Below are positions 29,462-38,043 of a stretch of 64,000 nt of DNA, in pieces (the first letter of the stretch is position 1; the number at the start of each line of letters is the position of its first letter). The stretch spans positions 140,754-204,753 of the forward strand of contig JAIUME010000007.1 of the NCBI GenBank assembly GCA_022565695.1, read 5' to 3'. The position numbers and the translations under genes are program-made. The stretch comes from Alcanivorax sp. (GTDB lineage: Bacteria; Pseudomonadota; Gammaproteobacteria; Pseudomonadales; Alcanivoracaceae). A model generated the notes under the pieces. It was not told the origin of the DNA and made no database searches. It was given only the letters and a program-made list of their open reading frames with translations.

Positions 29462-29779
29462 AAAATCCGACCAGTCAAAAAAGGCGCTTTGCCCCGGCGG
29501 GCTCAGGCGCGGTTCAGGTGGCGCCTAAGCTAACCGAAGCCGGGCACGGATTAAAGCCCGCAGCCGCATAAGCTCTGACTCTGATCGCGACCAGTCAACC
29601 TTTTGGCTGAGCCAAAAGGCCCATGGCTGGTTTGAAAAGGGATGGGGCATTATGGGATTCGAAGTGTGATGCATGTCACATGCTGTTCGGGGTTCCGGCT
29701 AAAAGCCCTGCCCGGTGTTCAGTCCCGCCTCGGGTGCCATCAGACAAGGTTGAAATCCCTTATTACGGAGTACAAGGAC
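29462..29779. other. Intergenic region ettA / lipoprotein (318 bases)
   Basis: A divergent control region with no gene. It holds a perfect 9-bp inverted repeat (CCTTTTGGC-TGA-GCCAAAAGG, 29599-29619), an 11-base direct repeat CGACCAGTCAA at 29468-29478 and 29588-29598, and a CRP/Vfr-like site at 29665-29680. Confidence 0.6.
29665..29680. promoter_or_regulatory. CRP/Vfr-type operator
   Basis: TGTGATGCATGTCACA is an exact TGTGA-N6-TCACA match to the CRP/Vfr consensus, flanked by AAG and TGC, which extends the similarity to the 22-bp E. coli site. It lies 99 bases before the lipoprotein ATG and 204 bases from the ettA start. The lipoprotein gene is the likelier target. Confidence 0.6.
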
Positions 29780-31984
29780 ATGAAAAAGGAACTGACTTTC
29801 AGGCAGGCGGGGGCGGCGATCGCGCTGGCCTGCGCGGTGGCCCTGACAGCGTGCGGTGGCAGTAGCTCCTCTAATCGTGGCGGCCCCTCAGAGACGGCGG
29901 TGGGCGGTACAGCCGCCAAGGGCCTGGTGCTGGGCGGGTTGGTGGAAGCCCGCAATCTGGACGGCGAACTGATTGCCAGCACCAGCACCAGTACCGAGGA
30001 TGGCAGCTATTCACTGGATTTGCCGGCCAGTGTCAGCGGGCTGTTGCGGCTTGAAGTGAAACCCCAGGCAGGCGCGGAAGTCATCTGCGATGCGCCGGTC
30101 TGTGTTGAGGAAGGCGGCATCCCGACGGTCGAGTTCGGCGATCGTTACCCGCTGGACTTTACCCTCAGCAGTCTTGTTCGTGTGGATGCCACCGCCACAA
30201 GCCTGTCAGCGGCGATCACTCCCATGACCACGCTGGTGGATCGTCATTTCAGCGCGCAAGCCGACCAGTCGCCCGAGGCGCTGACCGGCTCCAACCAGTA
30301 CATTCGTGGCCTGCTCGGGCTGGATCGTGACCCGTCATTGATTGCGCCCCTGGATATCACCAGCCCGGCAACAGCAGATGCGGACGCCATCCGTTACGCC
30401 CTCATCAACGCCGCATTTGCCGGCCTTGCCAATGATGCGCCGGGCGGTCTCGCGGGCGTGTTTGACGACCTGGCAGCGACATTTGCCACCAGTCAGGTGA
30501 CCTCGGCGCAGATCATGGCCATTCAGACTGCGGTGGCGGACGTTGCCAGTGCCGTGGATCCGACGCAGGTGCCCGGTGTGGCCATTGCGGCGGCCATTGC
30601 CGACAGTGCGCTGGACAATGCCCTGGCGGCCTGTGAGGCCGGCAGCTGCGGACCGGTGGCACCGCCTGCGGACGGGTTTGCCGATAACCTGGCTCAGGCC
30701 AAGACGCTGGCCAGCCGGCTTCGGGCTGTGGCCACCAATCTGATGGCGGAGTTTTTCGATGAAAGCGGTGATACCTTGCCGGAAATCCAGACGTTGCTGG
30801 ATCAGGCTGGCGTGGCGGTATCGGTGCTGGGCGATGTACAGGATTTTGACGACGGCATCGAGGCACTGGGTGAGGCCGCAGTGATCCTGCTGTTCCATCT
30901 GCTCACGTCCGAGGATACCGGCCCCATCTTGCTGAGTGACGCGGCCGAAGCGTTCTTCGTGTTTGCGGACGGCGACGATGATATGCCGCCAGCGTCCTTT
31001 GATGCGGGCGACTATGTGGGCAGCTTCTCCTCTGATGGCGACAGCGCCATCCTGACAGGCGCCCAGATTCGCGGTGTCGCGGTCAGCATGAATGCGGCGA
31101 TTCCGGCGAATGCCACTTTCGGTGAGATGCTGGACGGGTTTGTCTTCTCCGGCAGCGCCTCAGTGGGTGAGAGCCAGACGGTCCTCGACAACGCATCGCT
31201 GAAGCTGGCACTGACGGACGGCACACTGGCACTGGATCCGGCACTGCTGGATGAGGAAGAGGGCATTGACGATCTGCTGGACGGGCTTGCACTGGCGGCC
31301 TTCCAGATTGCCGGTGACATTACCACCACCAACAGCGGTGATACACCGTCCAGCTTCAGCGGGATGTTCATCCTGGATCTGGTGCGTAACGACAGCCTGG
31401 CGGCGGCACTGGATGATGATCCGGAAGCAGAAGGCCTGTCTGCCGTTGCCCTGTTGCCGGCGCTGCTCCAGGTCAAGGGGATGTTGACGGCCGGGGACGC
31501 TGCATTTGATGCAGAGCTGAAGCTGGAATTCGTCAATGCCGGCACGCTGGTATTGCCGGACGGCCTGTTGACGGATGACGAGGGCGAGATCAGCGAGTCG
31601 GTGGATGAATTCGCGCAGATCATCTTCGAGTTCAAGACCAGTGCGGTGCTGGCGCCAGCGTTTTCCAGTGCTGAACTGCGCGTGCTGGCGGAGCGCACAG
31701 CGTTTCTGGCCGGTGAGGCAAGCATCACGCTCAAGGTGGGCAGCGATACCTTTGAGCTCAAAGGCAGTGTTGCCGGTGTGGGTGACGACTATGACGCTCT
31801 GAATGATGCCGAGCCTGTGATCACGCTTTCCGACACGCAAGGGGCCGAGTTTGAAATCCTGCCTCTGGCACAACCGCTGGTGGCACGTATCAAGAAAGAC
31901 GGTACGGTCTACGGCACGGTGCGCGAAGAAAACGGCGTGTATCTGATCCTGTGGGCGGATAACACTTTTGAAACCCTGTTCTGA
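29780..31984 (+). CDS. Large lipoprotein of unknown function
   Basis: A 734-residue lipoprotein. The leader ends in the lipobox LTAC (lipidated Cys about residue 24) followed by GGSSSS. Residues about 45-100 resemble a carboxypeptidase-regulatory-like beta-sandwich ('GLVLGGLVEARNLDGE', 'STEDGSYSLDLP'). The rest is acidic, rich in Ala/Asp/Leu, with no catalytic motif I recognise. The ATG at 29780 follows AAGGA; the longer in-frame ORF from 29642 would mask the signal peptide. A CRP/Vfr-like site lies upstream and a strong terminator directly downstream. The style matches the cut-off lipoprotein at the window start, which also neighbours an outer-membrane protein gene. Confidence 0.8.
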   Translation: MKKELTFRQAGAAIALACAVALTACGGSSSSNRGGPSETAVGGTAAKGLVLGGLVEARNLDGELIASTSTSTEDGSYSLDLPASVSGLLRLEVKPQAGAEVICDAPVCVEEGGIPTVEFGDRYPLDFTLSSLVRVDATATSLSAAITPMTTLVDRHFSAQADQSPEALTGSNQYIRGLLGLDRDPSLIAPLDITSPATADADAIRYALINAAFAGLANDAPGGLAGVFDDLAATFATSQVTSAQIMAIQTAVADVASAVDPTQVPGVAIAAAIADSALDNALAACEAGSCGPVAPPADGFADNLAQAKTLASRLRAVATNLMAEFFDESGDTLPEIQTLLDQAGVAVSVLGDVQDFDDGIEALGEAAVILLFHLLTSEDTGPILLSDAAEAFFVFADGDDDMPPASFDAGDYVGSFSSDGDSAILTGAQIRGVAVSMNAAIPANATFGEMLDGFVFSGSASVGESQTVLDNASLKLALTDGTLALDPALLDEEEGIDDLLDGLALAAFQIAGDITTTNSGDTPSSFSGMFILDLVRNDSLAAALDDDPEAEGLSAVALLPALLQVKGMLTAGDAAFDAELKLEFVNAGTLVLPDGLLTDDEGEISESVDEFAQIIFEFKTSAVLAPAFSSAELRVLAERTAFLAGEASITLKVGSDTFELKGSVAGVGDDYDALNDAEPVITLSDTQGAEFEILPLAQPLVARIKKDGTVYGTVREENGVYLILWADNTFETLF

Positions 31985-33122
31985 ACCAGGCTTTTCTCAG
32001 CAAACCTCTCCCCGCCGGTGCTGCAATGATGCAGCCCGGCGGTTCTTTTTATGGCTGGCCGCACGGCTGGCCATTGGCCTGTTTTTTCTCGGTGTCAGTC
32101 TGTATTCAGCGGTCGCCGGGGCAGCGTCTGATGTCTGGATGACCGAATTCACGTCTCGCAGTGTGGCGGAGCCGGTGCCTCTCGCGGCATTGGTGGGGCG
32201 CTGGGATGCCAGGCTGTCATCTGGTCGACAGGCCTGGACCCGTAACCGGCTTGTCACCGGTTGGCGCCGGGACGCGTTGTCCCTGGCATACGTGCAGCGC
32301 TATGACTACGCGATGCGCTTCAGCGAAGACACGGCAGAACTTTACTGGCGAGACCGCAATGACCAGCCGCTGCCCGCGGGTCGCACCTACGACGTGCAAC
32401 TTCGTGCCCGCCATCTGCGCGCCCAGGGCGTGCGATTCGGCTGGCACCACCAGGTGTCGGGCGGGTGGTATGCCGAGAGTTATCTGCATCTGTTGCAGGG
32501 GCAGTCGTTTCAGGATGGGCGGCTCAGCGGCCAGCTGGCGGCGGGCGGACAGCTTTACACGGGCGATGCGATCATTACCTATCGCTATTCAGACGACAAA
32601 TTGCTGGACCATGATTTTCCGTCGCCAGCCGGACAAGGGCTTGCAGCCGATGTGCGCATCGGTTGGCGCGGCGAGCGGTTTGCTGCGGAGCTGGACATCC
32701 AGGATCTGTGGTCTGTGATGCGTTGGCAGGACGCGCCCTTTACGCTCGGCACCTTGAATACGGAAGGGCGGGCCGGTGAAGGCCTGAGCCTGCAGCCGCT
32801 GCTGAGTGGTCGGCGCGGCGGTAGCAACTATACGCAGTCGTTCCCGCATTACAGCCGTTTTATGCTGGCAGATCGGCGGCCAGGTTGGCAGCCGCAACTG
32901 GCTGGCGAGTATTTCCAGGATCGGCTGCTGTTGCAGCCGGGGCTGGCCAGGTCCTTTCTCTGGGGGACGGTATCGACCGGCTACGAGATGCGTTACCGGC
33001 AATGGCTGGTTGGCATCGCTGACCGGGACAACCGCTGGCGTGTGCAGGTGGGCACTGATCGTTTCCGTACCGAGGAGGCACGCAGCCTCACGTTGGCGAT
33101 CACGCTTGCCATTCCGTTTTGA
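31968..33122 (+). CDS. Predicted outer-membrane beta-barrel protein; start uncertain
   Basis: The frame encodes up to 384 residues: a signal peptide ('LAIGLFFLGVSLYSAVAGAA'), then alternating polar/aromatic strands, ending 'LAITLAIPF' with a C-terminal phenylalanine as in BamA substrates. No family is recognised. The only ATG/GTG/TTG start upstream of the signal peptide is a TTG at 31968, overlapping the lipoprotein by 17 bases, but a strong terminator (32012-32050) lies inside that N-terminal extension. A CTG at 32055 just after the terminator would give a short, well-formed signal peptide. Either a non-standard start or read-through seems to be needed. The adjacent lipoprotein is a likely partner by position. 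Confidence 0.6.
   Translation: MKPCSEPGFSQQTSPRRCCNDAARRFFLWLAARLAIGLFFLGVSLYSAVAGAASDVWMTEFTSRSVAEPVPLAALVGRWDARLSSGRQAWTRNRLVTGWRRDALSLAYVQRYDYAMRFSEDTAELYWRDRNDQPLPAGRTYDVQLRARHLRAQGVRFGWHHQVSGGWYAESYLHLLQGQSFQDGRLSGQLAAGGQLYTGDAIITYRYSDDKLLDHDFPSPAGQGLAADVRIGWRGERFAAELDIQDLWSVMRWQDAPFTLGTLNTEGRAGEGLSLQPLLSGRRGGSNYTQSFPHYSRFMLADRRPGWQPQLAGEYFQDRLLLQPGLARSFLWGTVSTGYEMRYRQWLVGIADRDNRWRVQVGTDRFRTEEARSLTLAITLAIPF
32012..32050 (+). terminator. Rho-independent terminator after the lipoprotein gene
   Basis: CCGCCGG-T-GCTGCA (32012-32025) pairs with TGCAGC-CCGGCGG (32030-32042), a 13-bp stem with one bulged T, followed by TTCTTTTT. It overlaps the 5' end of the next reading frame. Confidence 0.85.
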
Positions 33123-33124
33123 GA

Positions 33125-34126
33125 TCAGTGGGTGAGCGGGTCCAGCATGCGCTGGAACAACCACCCGACATGGCCGGAGCTGAAACTGTATGGCATGCGC
33201 AGTGGCGTAGCGACGGGGCTGATGACGTCATCCTCCCGAGTGCCCACGCCGAAGCGAAACACATAGGTGCCGCGCATGCCCATGCGCAGATCGCTGATGA
33301 CAATGGTGCCGTCTTCCTCCTCGACACTGTAAAAGCCATGGGTGAAGCGTTTCAGCTCCTGCACTGCCCAGTTGTCGGCGAGCGGTGTCAGCAGCGCGGG
33401 TTGGTGCGTGATCGCTTCAAAGGTCGGCGTGCGCTGGCCGTCCAGTAGTGAATAGAACCCCTCGTAATAACGGTCGCCATCCATCACCAGGATACGCCAG
33501 ATCAGCGTATTGAATGCCCCGGGGGTGGTGAGGATGCGCTCATAGGACACGTTGTGATCAGCCAGATGGTGACGCACCACCTGCTCGGTATGCCACTTCA
33601 TGCCGCCCGCCCACACCAGGTACAGGCAGCTGAGCACCAGCCCCACCGTATTGGCGCGGCTGCCGCGTTCCGGTGAGCGACTGAACAGTGCTATGCCGAC
33701 GCCGATCAGCAGCGGCAGGGTGTAGAGCGGGTCGATGATGAAGATCACCGAGCCGCTGACCGGATAATTGGTCAGCGGCCAGAACAGCTGGGTGCCATAG
33801 ACAGTGAGCGCATCGAGCAGGGTGTGGGTGGCCAGCACCAGAAAGATCAGCAGCGCCCAGCGCCCTGTATGTCGGGCGGTGTCTGGATGCAGGCGGCGGG
33901 CCAGCCAGACCAGCAGGGGGGTGGCCAGCGCCATGATCAGCAGGGAATGACTGAACGAGCGGTGATAGATGAACGCTGACACAGGATCCGCGACCGGTAT
34001 CAGCACATCCAGATCGGGCAGGGTGCCCAGGGCGGCACCCCAGAGAATCGCCCGGCGGCCGATCTGGCGGCCCAGTACGGCATGGCCCACGGCACTGCCG
34101 AGGGCGATCTGGGTCAGTGAATCCAT
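33125..34126 (-). CDS. YdjM-family membrane-bound metal-dependent hydrolase
   Basis: A 333-residue inner-membrane protein of the DUF457/YdjM family. Characteristic metal-binding motifs lie in the N-terminal half: 'MDSLTQIALGSAVGHAVLG', 'LGTLPDLDVL', 'HRSFSHSLL' and 'ATHTLLDALTVYGTQLFWP'. Several transmembrane helices (about 75-95, 120-140, 145-165) are followed by a soluble C-terminal part. E. coli YdjM is SOS-regulated, but I found no LexA box upstream here. The substrate is unknown for the family. It converges on the outer-membrane gene with a 2-base gap. Confidence 0.85.
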   Translation of the reverse strand: MDSLTQIALGSAVGHAVLGRQIGRRAILWGAALGTLPDLDVLIPVADPVSAFIYHRSFSHSLLIMALATPLLVWLARRLHPDTARHTGRWALLIFLVLATHTLLDALTVYGTQLFWPLTNYPVSGSVIFIIDPLYTLPLLIGVGIALFSRSPERGSRANTVGLVLSCLYLVWAGGMKWHTEQVVRHHLADHNVSYERILTTPGAFNTLIWRILVMDGDRYYEGFYSLLDGQRTPTFEAITHQPALLTPLADNWAVQELKRFTHGFYSVEEEDGTIVISDLRMGMRGTYVFRFGVGTREDDVISPVATPLRMPYSFSSGHVGWLFQRMLDPLTH

Positions 34127-34377
34127 GGGGCGGGCTCCGGGTCAGGGCTGCTGAGTCAGCCGTTCACGCTGCCGTGCCGGGCGTGACGGCGGCGTCAGCG
34201 GGTGTTTGACGCCTTGTGGCCGTTGCGGGTCGGATAATGGCATGAGTCTCAGGGTTCTACAAAGCTGGCAGGGCAGGCAGCTCATGCTGGAATGAGCGCT
34301 TCTCAAGTGCGTCCGGCGCGGCAATTGGGTAGAATATGCCACCCCGTCATTCACCTCATCGACCTCAAGGGCATCAC

Positions 34378-35628
34378 ATGTTCGGTAAAGACATGACCAT
34401 CGCGGAATTTGATCCTGATATCCAGCGCGCTATTGATGGCGAGATCCGCCGTCAGGAAGCGCATATCGAGCTGATTGCATCAGAAAACTATGCGTCGCCA
34501 CGGGTGATCGAAGCCCAGGGCACTGTCCTTACCAACAAGTATGCTGAAGGCTATCCCGGCAAGCGCTATTACGGTGGCTGCGAGTTTGTGGATCAGGTCG
34601 AGCAACTGGCCATTGACCGCGCCTGTGCGCTGTTTGGCTGCCAGTTTGCCAACGTGCAGCCGCACTCCGGTTCCCAGGCCAACGGCGCGGTGTTTCTGGG
34701 TCTGCTGCAGCCGGGCGACACCGTGCTGGGCATGAGCCTGGCCCACGGCGGCCATCTTACCCATGGCGCCAAGCCGAACTTCTCCGGCAAGACCTACAAC
34801 GCGGTTCAGTATGGCCTGAATCCGGACACCGGCCTGATCGACTACGACGAGGTCGAAGCGCTGGCGGTGGAGCACAAGCCGAAGATGATCATTGCCGGCT
34901 TCTCGGCCTACTCCCAGAAGCTGGATTTTGCCCGCTTCCGCGAGATTGCCGACAAGGTGGGCGCCATCCTGATGGTGGACATGGCCCACGTGGCCGGCCT
35001 GGTTGCCGCAGGTGTCTATCCGAACCCCTTCCCGCACGCGGATGTGGTCACCACCACCACCCACAAGACCCTGCGTGGTCCCCGTGGCGGCCTGGTGCTG
35101 ACCAACGATGAAGACATCGCCAAGAAGATCAATTCTGCAGTCTTCCCGGGCGGCCAGGGCGGCCCGCTGATGCATGTGATCGCGGCCAAGGCGATCTGCT
35201 TCAAGGAAGCCATGGGCGATGATTTCAAGACCTATCAGCAGCAAGTGGTGAAGAATGCCCAGGCCATGGCCCAGGTGTTTGTTGATCGCGGTTTTGACGT
35301 GGTCTCCGGCGGCACCGAGAATCACCTGTTCCTGCTCAGCCTGATCAAGCAGGACATCACCGGCAAAGATGCTGACGCGGCCCTGGGCCAGGCGCACATC
35401 ACCGTTAACAAGAATGCTGTGCCCAATGATCCGCGCTCGCCCTTCGTGACGTCCGGCCTGCGCATCGGCACCCCCGCAGTGACCACGCGCGGCTTTACCG
35501 AGGGTGACTGCCGTGAGCTGGCAGGCTGGATCTGCGACATCCTCGACAACATGGGCGACGAGTCCGTGATTGAGCGGGTGCGCGGTCAGGTGTCAGCGAT
35601 CTGCGAGCGTCTGCCTGTATACGGCTGA
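34378..35628 (+). CDS. glyA: Serine hydroxymethyltransferase
   Basis: A 416-residue PLP enzyme that interconverts serine and glycine while charging tetrahydrofolate. '[20 protein letters not shown]', '[18 protein letters not shown]' and the PLP-lysine motif '[16 protein letters not shown]' are all intact. Length matches E. coli (417). The ATG at 34378 (MFGKDMTI) follows AAGGG; an upstream in-frame start at 34336 adds 14 non-conserved residues. A TAGAAT at 34330-34335 may be its -10 box, but no good -35 is seen. nrdR and the rib genes follow on the same strand. Confidence 0.97.
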   Translation: MFGKDMTIAEFDPDIQRAIDGEIRRQEAHIELIASENYASPRVIEAQGTVLTNKYAEGYPGKRYYGGCEFVDQVEQLAIDRACALFGCQFANVQPHSGSQANGAVFLGLLQPGDTVLGMSLAHGGHLTHGAKPNFSGKTYNAVQYGLNPDTGLIDYDEVEALAVEHKPKMIIAGFSAYSQKLDFARFREIADKVGAILMVDMAHVAGLVAAGVYPNPFPHADVVTTTTHKTLRGPRGGLVLTNDEDIAKKINSAVFPGGQGGPLMHVIAAKAICFKEAMGDDFKTYQQQVVKNAQAMAQVFVDRGFDVVSGGTENHLFLLSLIKQDITGKDADAALGQAHITVNKNAVPNDPRSPFVTSGLRIGTPAVTTRGFTEGDCRELAGWICDILDNMGDESVIERVRGQVSAICERLPVYG

Positions 35629-35677
35629 CGCGACGCGTTCAGCCCTGATGACACGCCCCTGATGACCGGAGCCAGCC

Positions 35678-36178
35678 ATGCATTGCCCGTTCTGTGGTGC
35701 TGAGGAAACCAAGGTCATCGATTCGCGTCTGGTCGCCGACGGCGGCCAGGTGCGTCGTCGTCGCCAATGTCTGACCTGCGATGAGCGCTTTACCACCTTC
35801 GAGACTGCCGAACTGGTGATGCCGCGGGTGATCAAGTCCGACGGTACCCGCGAACCCTTTGACGAGGCCAAGCTGCGTGCCGGCATGCTGCGGGCGCTGG
35901 AGAAGCGTCCGGTGAGCATGGAAGACCTGGAAGCATCGGTCACCCGCATCGGCCATCGCCTGCGTGCTACCGGCGAGCGCGAGCTGCCAGCCCGTGAGCT
36001 GGGCGAGCAGGTCATGGAGGAATTGCGACAGCTGGACGATGTGGCCTATGTGCGCTTCGCGTCAGTTTATCGCAGCTTCCAGGACATATCCGATTTTCGG
36101 GCCGAGGTGGACCGGCTGGAAAAAGCCGGCCGCAAAGCGCCGTCCCTGTCACCCATGCCACCACGTCCCAAAAAGTAG
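35678..36178 (+). CDS. nrdR: Transcriptional repressor NrdR
   Basis: A 166-residue NrdR, a zinc-finger/ATP-cone repressor that binds NrdR boxes before ribonucleotide reductase genes and senses dATP/ATP. The four zinc cysteines are in '[13 protein letters not shown]' and '[17 protein letters not shown]'. The ATP-cone starts at '[18 protein letters not shown]'. The C-terminal tail is somewhat longer than in E. coli (149 residues). GGAG lies six to nine bases before the ATG. The gene order glyA-nrdR-ribD-ribE is common in pseudomonads and relatives. Confidence 0.96.
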   Translation: MHCPFCGAEETKVIDSRLVADGGQVRRRRQCLTCDERFTTFETAELVMPRVIKSDGTREPFDEAKLRAGMLRALEKRPVSMEDLEASVTRIGHRLRATGERELPARELGEQVMEELRQLDDVAYVRFASVYRSFQDISDFRAEVDRLEKAGRKAPSLSPMPPRPKK

Positions 36179-36211
36179 GTTGCCGCAACCCGCCGACCAG
36201 TGAGGATGCCA

Positions 36212-37333
36212 ATGCAGGACAGCCGCCGCGATGACACTGATCGCCGTCATATGAGTCGCGCTCTGCGGCTGGCACGTCGTGGTCGCTTCACCACAGACCC
36301 CAACCCTCGGGTGGGTTGCGTGCTGGTGCAGCAGGGCAGTGTTGTCGGCGAAGGCTGGCATGAGCGTGCCGGCGAGCCCCATGCCGAACGGCATGCGCTG
36401 TCGATGGCCGGTGAGCAGGCCCGCGGCGCCACCTGTTATGTCACGCTCGAGCCCTGTTCGCACACGGGGCGCACCGGGCCCTGCGCTGATGCGCTGGTGG
36501 CGGCAGGGGTGGCGCGCGTGGTCGTTGCCATGGGCGACCCGAATCCGCTGGTCAGCGGCAGAGGCCTTGAAATACTCGAATCTGCCGGCATTGACGTGAC
36601 CTGCGGGATACTGGAGGCAGAGGCTCGCGCGCTGAATCCGGGGTTCATTCAGCGAATGGAAACCGGCCGGCCTCTGGTGCGGGTCAAGCTGGCGATGAGC
36701 CTGGATGGCCGCACCGCCATGGCGTCCGGGGAGTCCCAGTGGATTACCGGCGCGGCGGCTCGCGAAGATGTGCAACAGCTGCGGGCGCGTAGCAGCGCGA
36801 TTGTCAGTGGTATCGGCACGGTGCTGGCGGATCAGCCCGCCTTTACTGTGCGTCCGGAAAGCTGGCAGCACGCCGAGTATCCGGCGTTGCCGGTGCGGCA
36901 GCCCCTGCGCGTGGTGATGGACCGTCATGCGCGCACGCCGGTGGATGCGGCAGTGGTGACCGGCCCCGGCGAGTGCCTGATTCTCTGTGCCGACGAGGCA
37001 GATGCCGAGGCGGTCTCCGCGTTGCGAGCAGCCGGGGCGGCGGTGCAACAGGGCGACTGGCACCCGGCGGCGGTGTTGGCAGCGCTGGGACAGCGTGGCT
37101 GCAACGAGGTGCTGGTGGAGTCCGGGCCAGTGCTGGCGGGGGCATTTGTCACCGCCGGCTGTGTCGACGAACTGGTGCTGTATATGGCGCCAGCCCTGCT
37201 GGGCGATGGTGCCCGGCCGCTGCTGGCGTTGCCGGGTATCACGCAGATGGCAGACAAGTTGTCGCTGACGCTGACGGATGTGCGCCAGGTCGGCGAGGAT
37301 CTGCGGCTGACCTGCAAGACGTCACTGATTTAG
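36212..37333 (+). CDS. ribD: Bifunctional riboflavin biosynthesis protein RibD
   Basis: A 373-residue fusion of a deaminase and a reductase acting on the pyrimidine intermediate of riboflavin synthesis. Deaminase zinc ligands are in 'GEPHAERHAL' (about 57-66) and 'TLEPCSHTGRTGPC'. The reductase domain has 'RVKLAMSLDGRTAM' and 'GIGTVLADQPAFTVR'. I chose the ATG at 36212 because GAGG lies six bases upstream; a GTG at 36200 and an ATG at 36206 are in frame but overlap that site. Next is ribE, 22 bases on. Confidence 0.96.
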   Translation: MQDSRRDDTDRRHMSRALRLARRGRFTTDPNPRVGCVLVQQGSVVGEGWHERAGEPHAERHALSMAGEQARGATCYVTLEPCSHTGRTGPCADALVAAGVARVVVAMGDPNPLVSGRGLEILESAGIDVTCGILEAEARALNPGFIQRMETGRPLVRVKLAMSLDGRTAMASGESQWITGAAAREDVQQLRARSSAIVSGIGTVLADQPAFTVRPESWQHAEYPALPVRQPLRVVMDRHARTPVDAAVVTGPGECLILCADEADAEAVSALRAAGAAVQQGDWHPAAVLAALGQRGCNEVLVESGPVLAGAFVTAGCVDELVLYMAPALLGDGARPLLALPGITQMADKLSLTLTDVRQVGEDLRLTCKTSLI

Positions 37334-37355
37334 TACCGCAAGAAGAGGCCGAGCA

Positions 37356-38039
37356 ATGTTTACCGGAATTATCGAAGCGAAAGGTGAGGTGCTGGCGCTG
37401 ACCCCGAAGGGTGGCGATGTGTCACTGCGTCTGCACACCGGCGCGCTGGATATGGGCGACGTACAGCTGGGCGATTCCATTGCCGTCAACGGTGTTTGCC
37501 TGACGGTGACCACGCTGCCGGGGAATGGCTTTACGGCGGACGTGTCCAGCGAAACCCTCAACAAGACATCGCTGGGGAGCCTGAAAACCGGCTCACCGGT
37601 AAATCTCGAGAAGGCACTGACCCCGACCACCCGTCTGGGCGGACATCTGGTGTCCGGCCATGTGGACGGCGTGGGCAAGGTGGTTTCACTGCGCCCGGAC
37701 GCGCGCTCCACGCGCATTGATATCCAGGCGCCGGCAGAGCTGGCGCGCTATATCGCCCAGAAGGGCTCCATCACCGTGGACGGCATCAGCCTGACGGTAA
37801 ACAGTGTCGACGGCGCCGTGTTCTCTCTGAACATCATTCCCCACACCCAGGACATGACGACCATCGGCAATTGGCAACCAGGCACGCAGGTGAACCTGGA
37901 AGTTGATATCATTGCCCGCTATCTCGAACGGCTGTTGCTGGGCGAGCGTGCGGCGGAGCCGGGCGTGGGTGCGGATCATGGCACGACTTATGGCGTGACG
38001 CTCGGCCTGTTGGCCGAGCACGGCTTTCTGAAAAGGTGA
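37356..38039 (+). CDS. ribE: Riboflavin synthase alpha subunit
   Basis: A 227-residue riboflavin synthase, which dismutates two lumazines to riboflavin. The duplicated lumazine-binding barrel is visible: 'MFTGIIEAKGEV' begins the first, 'GHLVSGHVDGVGKV' the second, with 'SIAVNGVCLTVTTLP' and 'SITVDGISLTVNSV' as the paired motifs. A short C-terminal extension is present. Called ribE in pseudomonads and ribC in E. coli. It is followed 4 bases later by ribB. Confidence 0.96.
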   Translation: MFTGIIEAKGEVLALTPKGGDVSLRLHTGALDMGDVQLGDSIAVNGVCLTVTTLPGNGFTADVSSETLNKTSLGSLKTGSPVNLEKALTPTTRLGGHLVSGHVDGVGKVVSLRPDARSTRIDIQAPAELARYIAQKGSITVDGISLTVNSVDGAVFSLNIIPHTQDMTTIGNWQPGTQVNLEVDIIARYLERLLLGERAAEPGVGADHGTTYGVTLGLLAEHGFLKR

Positions 38040-38043
38040 TTGC

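Noticed and set aside
33125-34200. LexA box before the YdjM-like gene
   Set aside because: No CTG-N10-CAG match was found upstream; only an unrelated GGCTG/CAGCC repeat.
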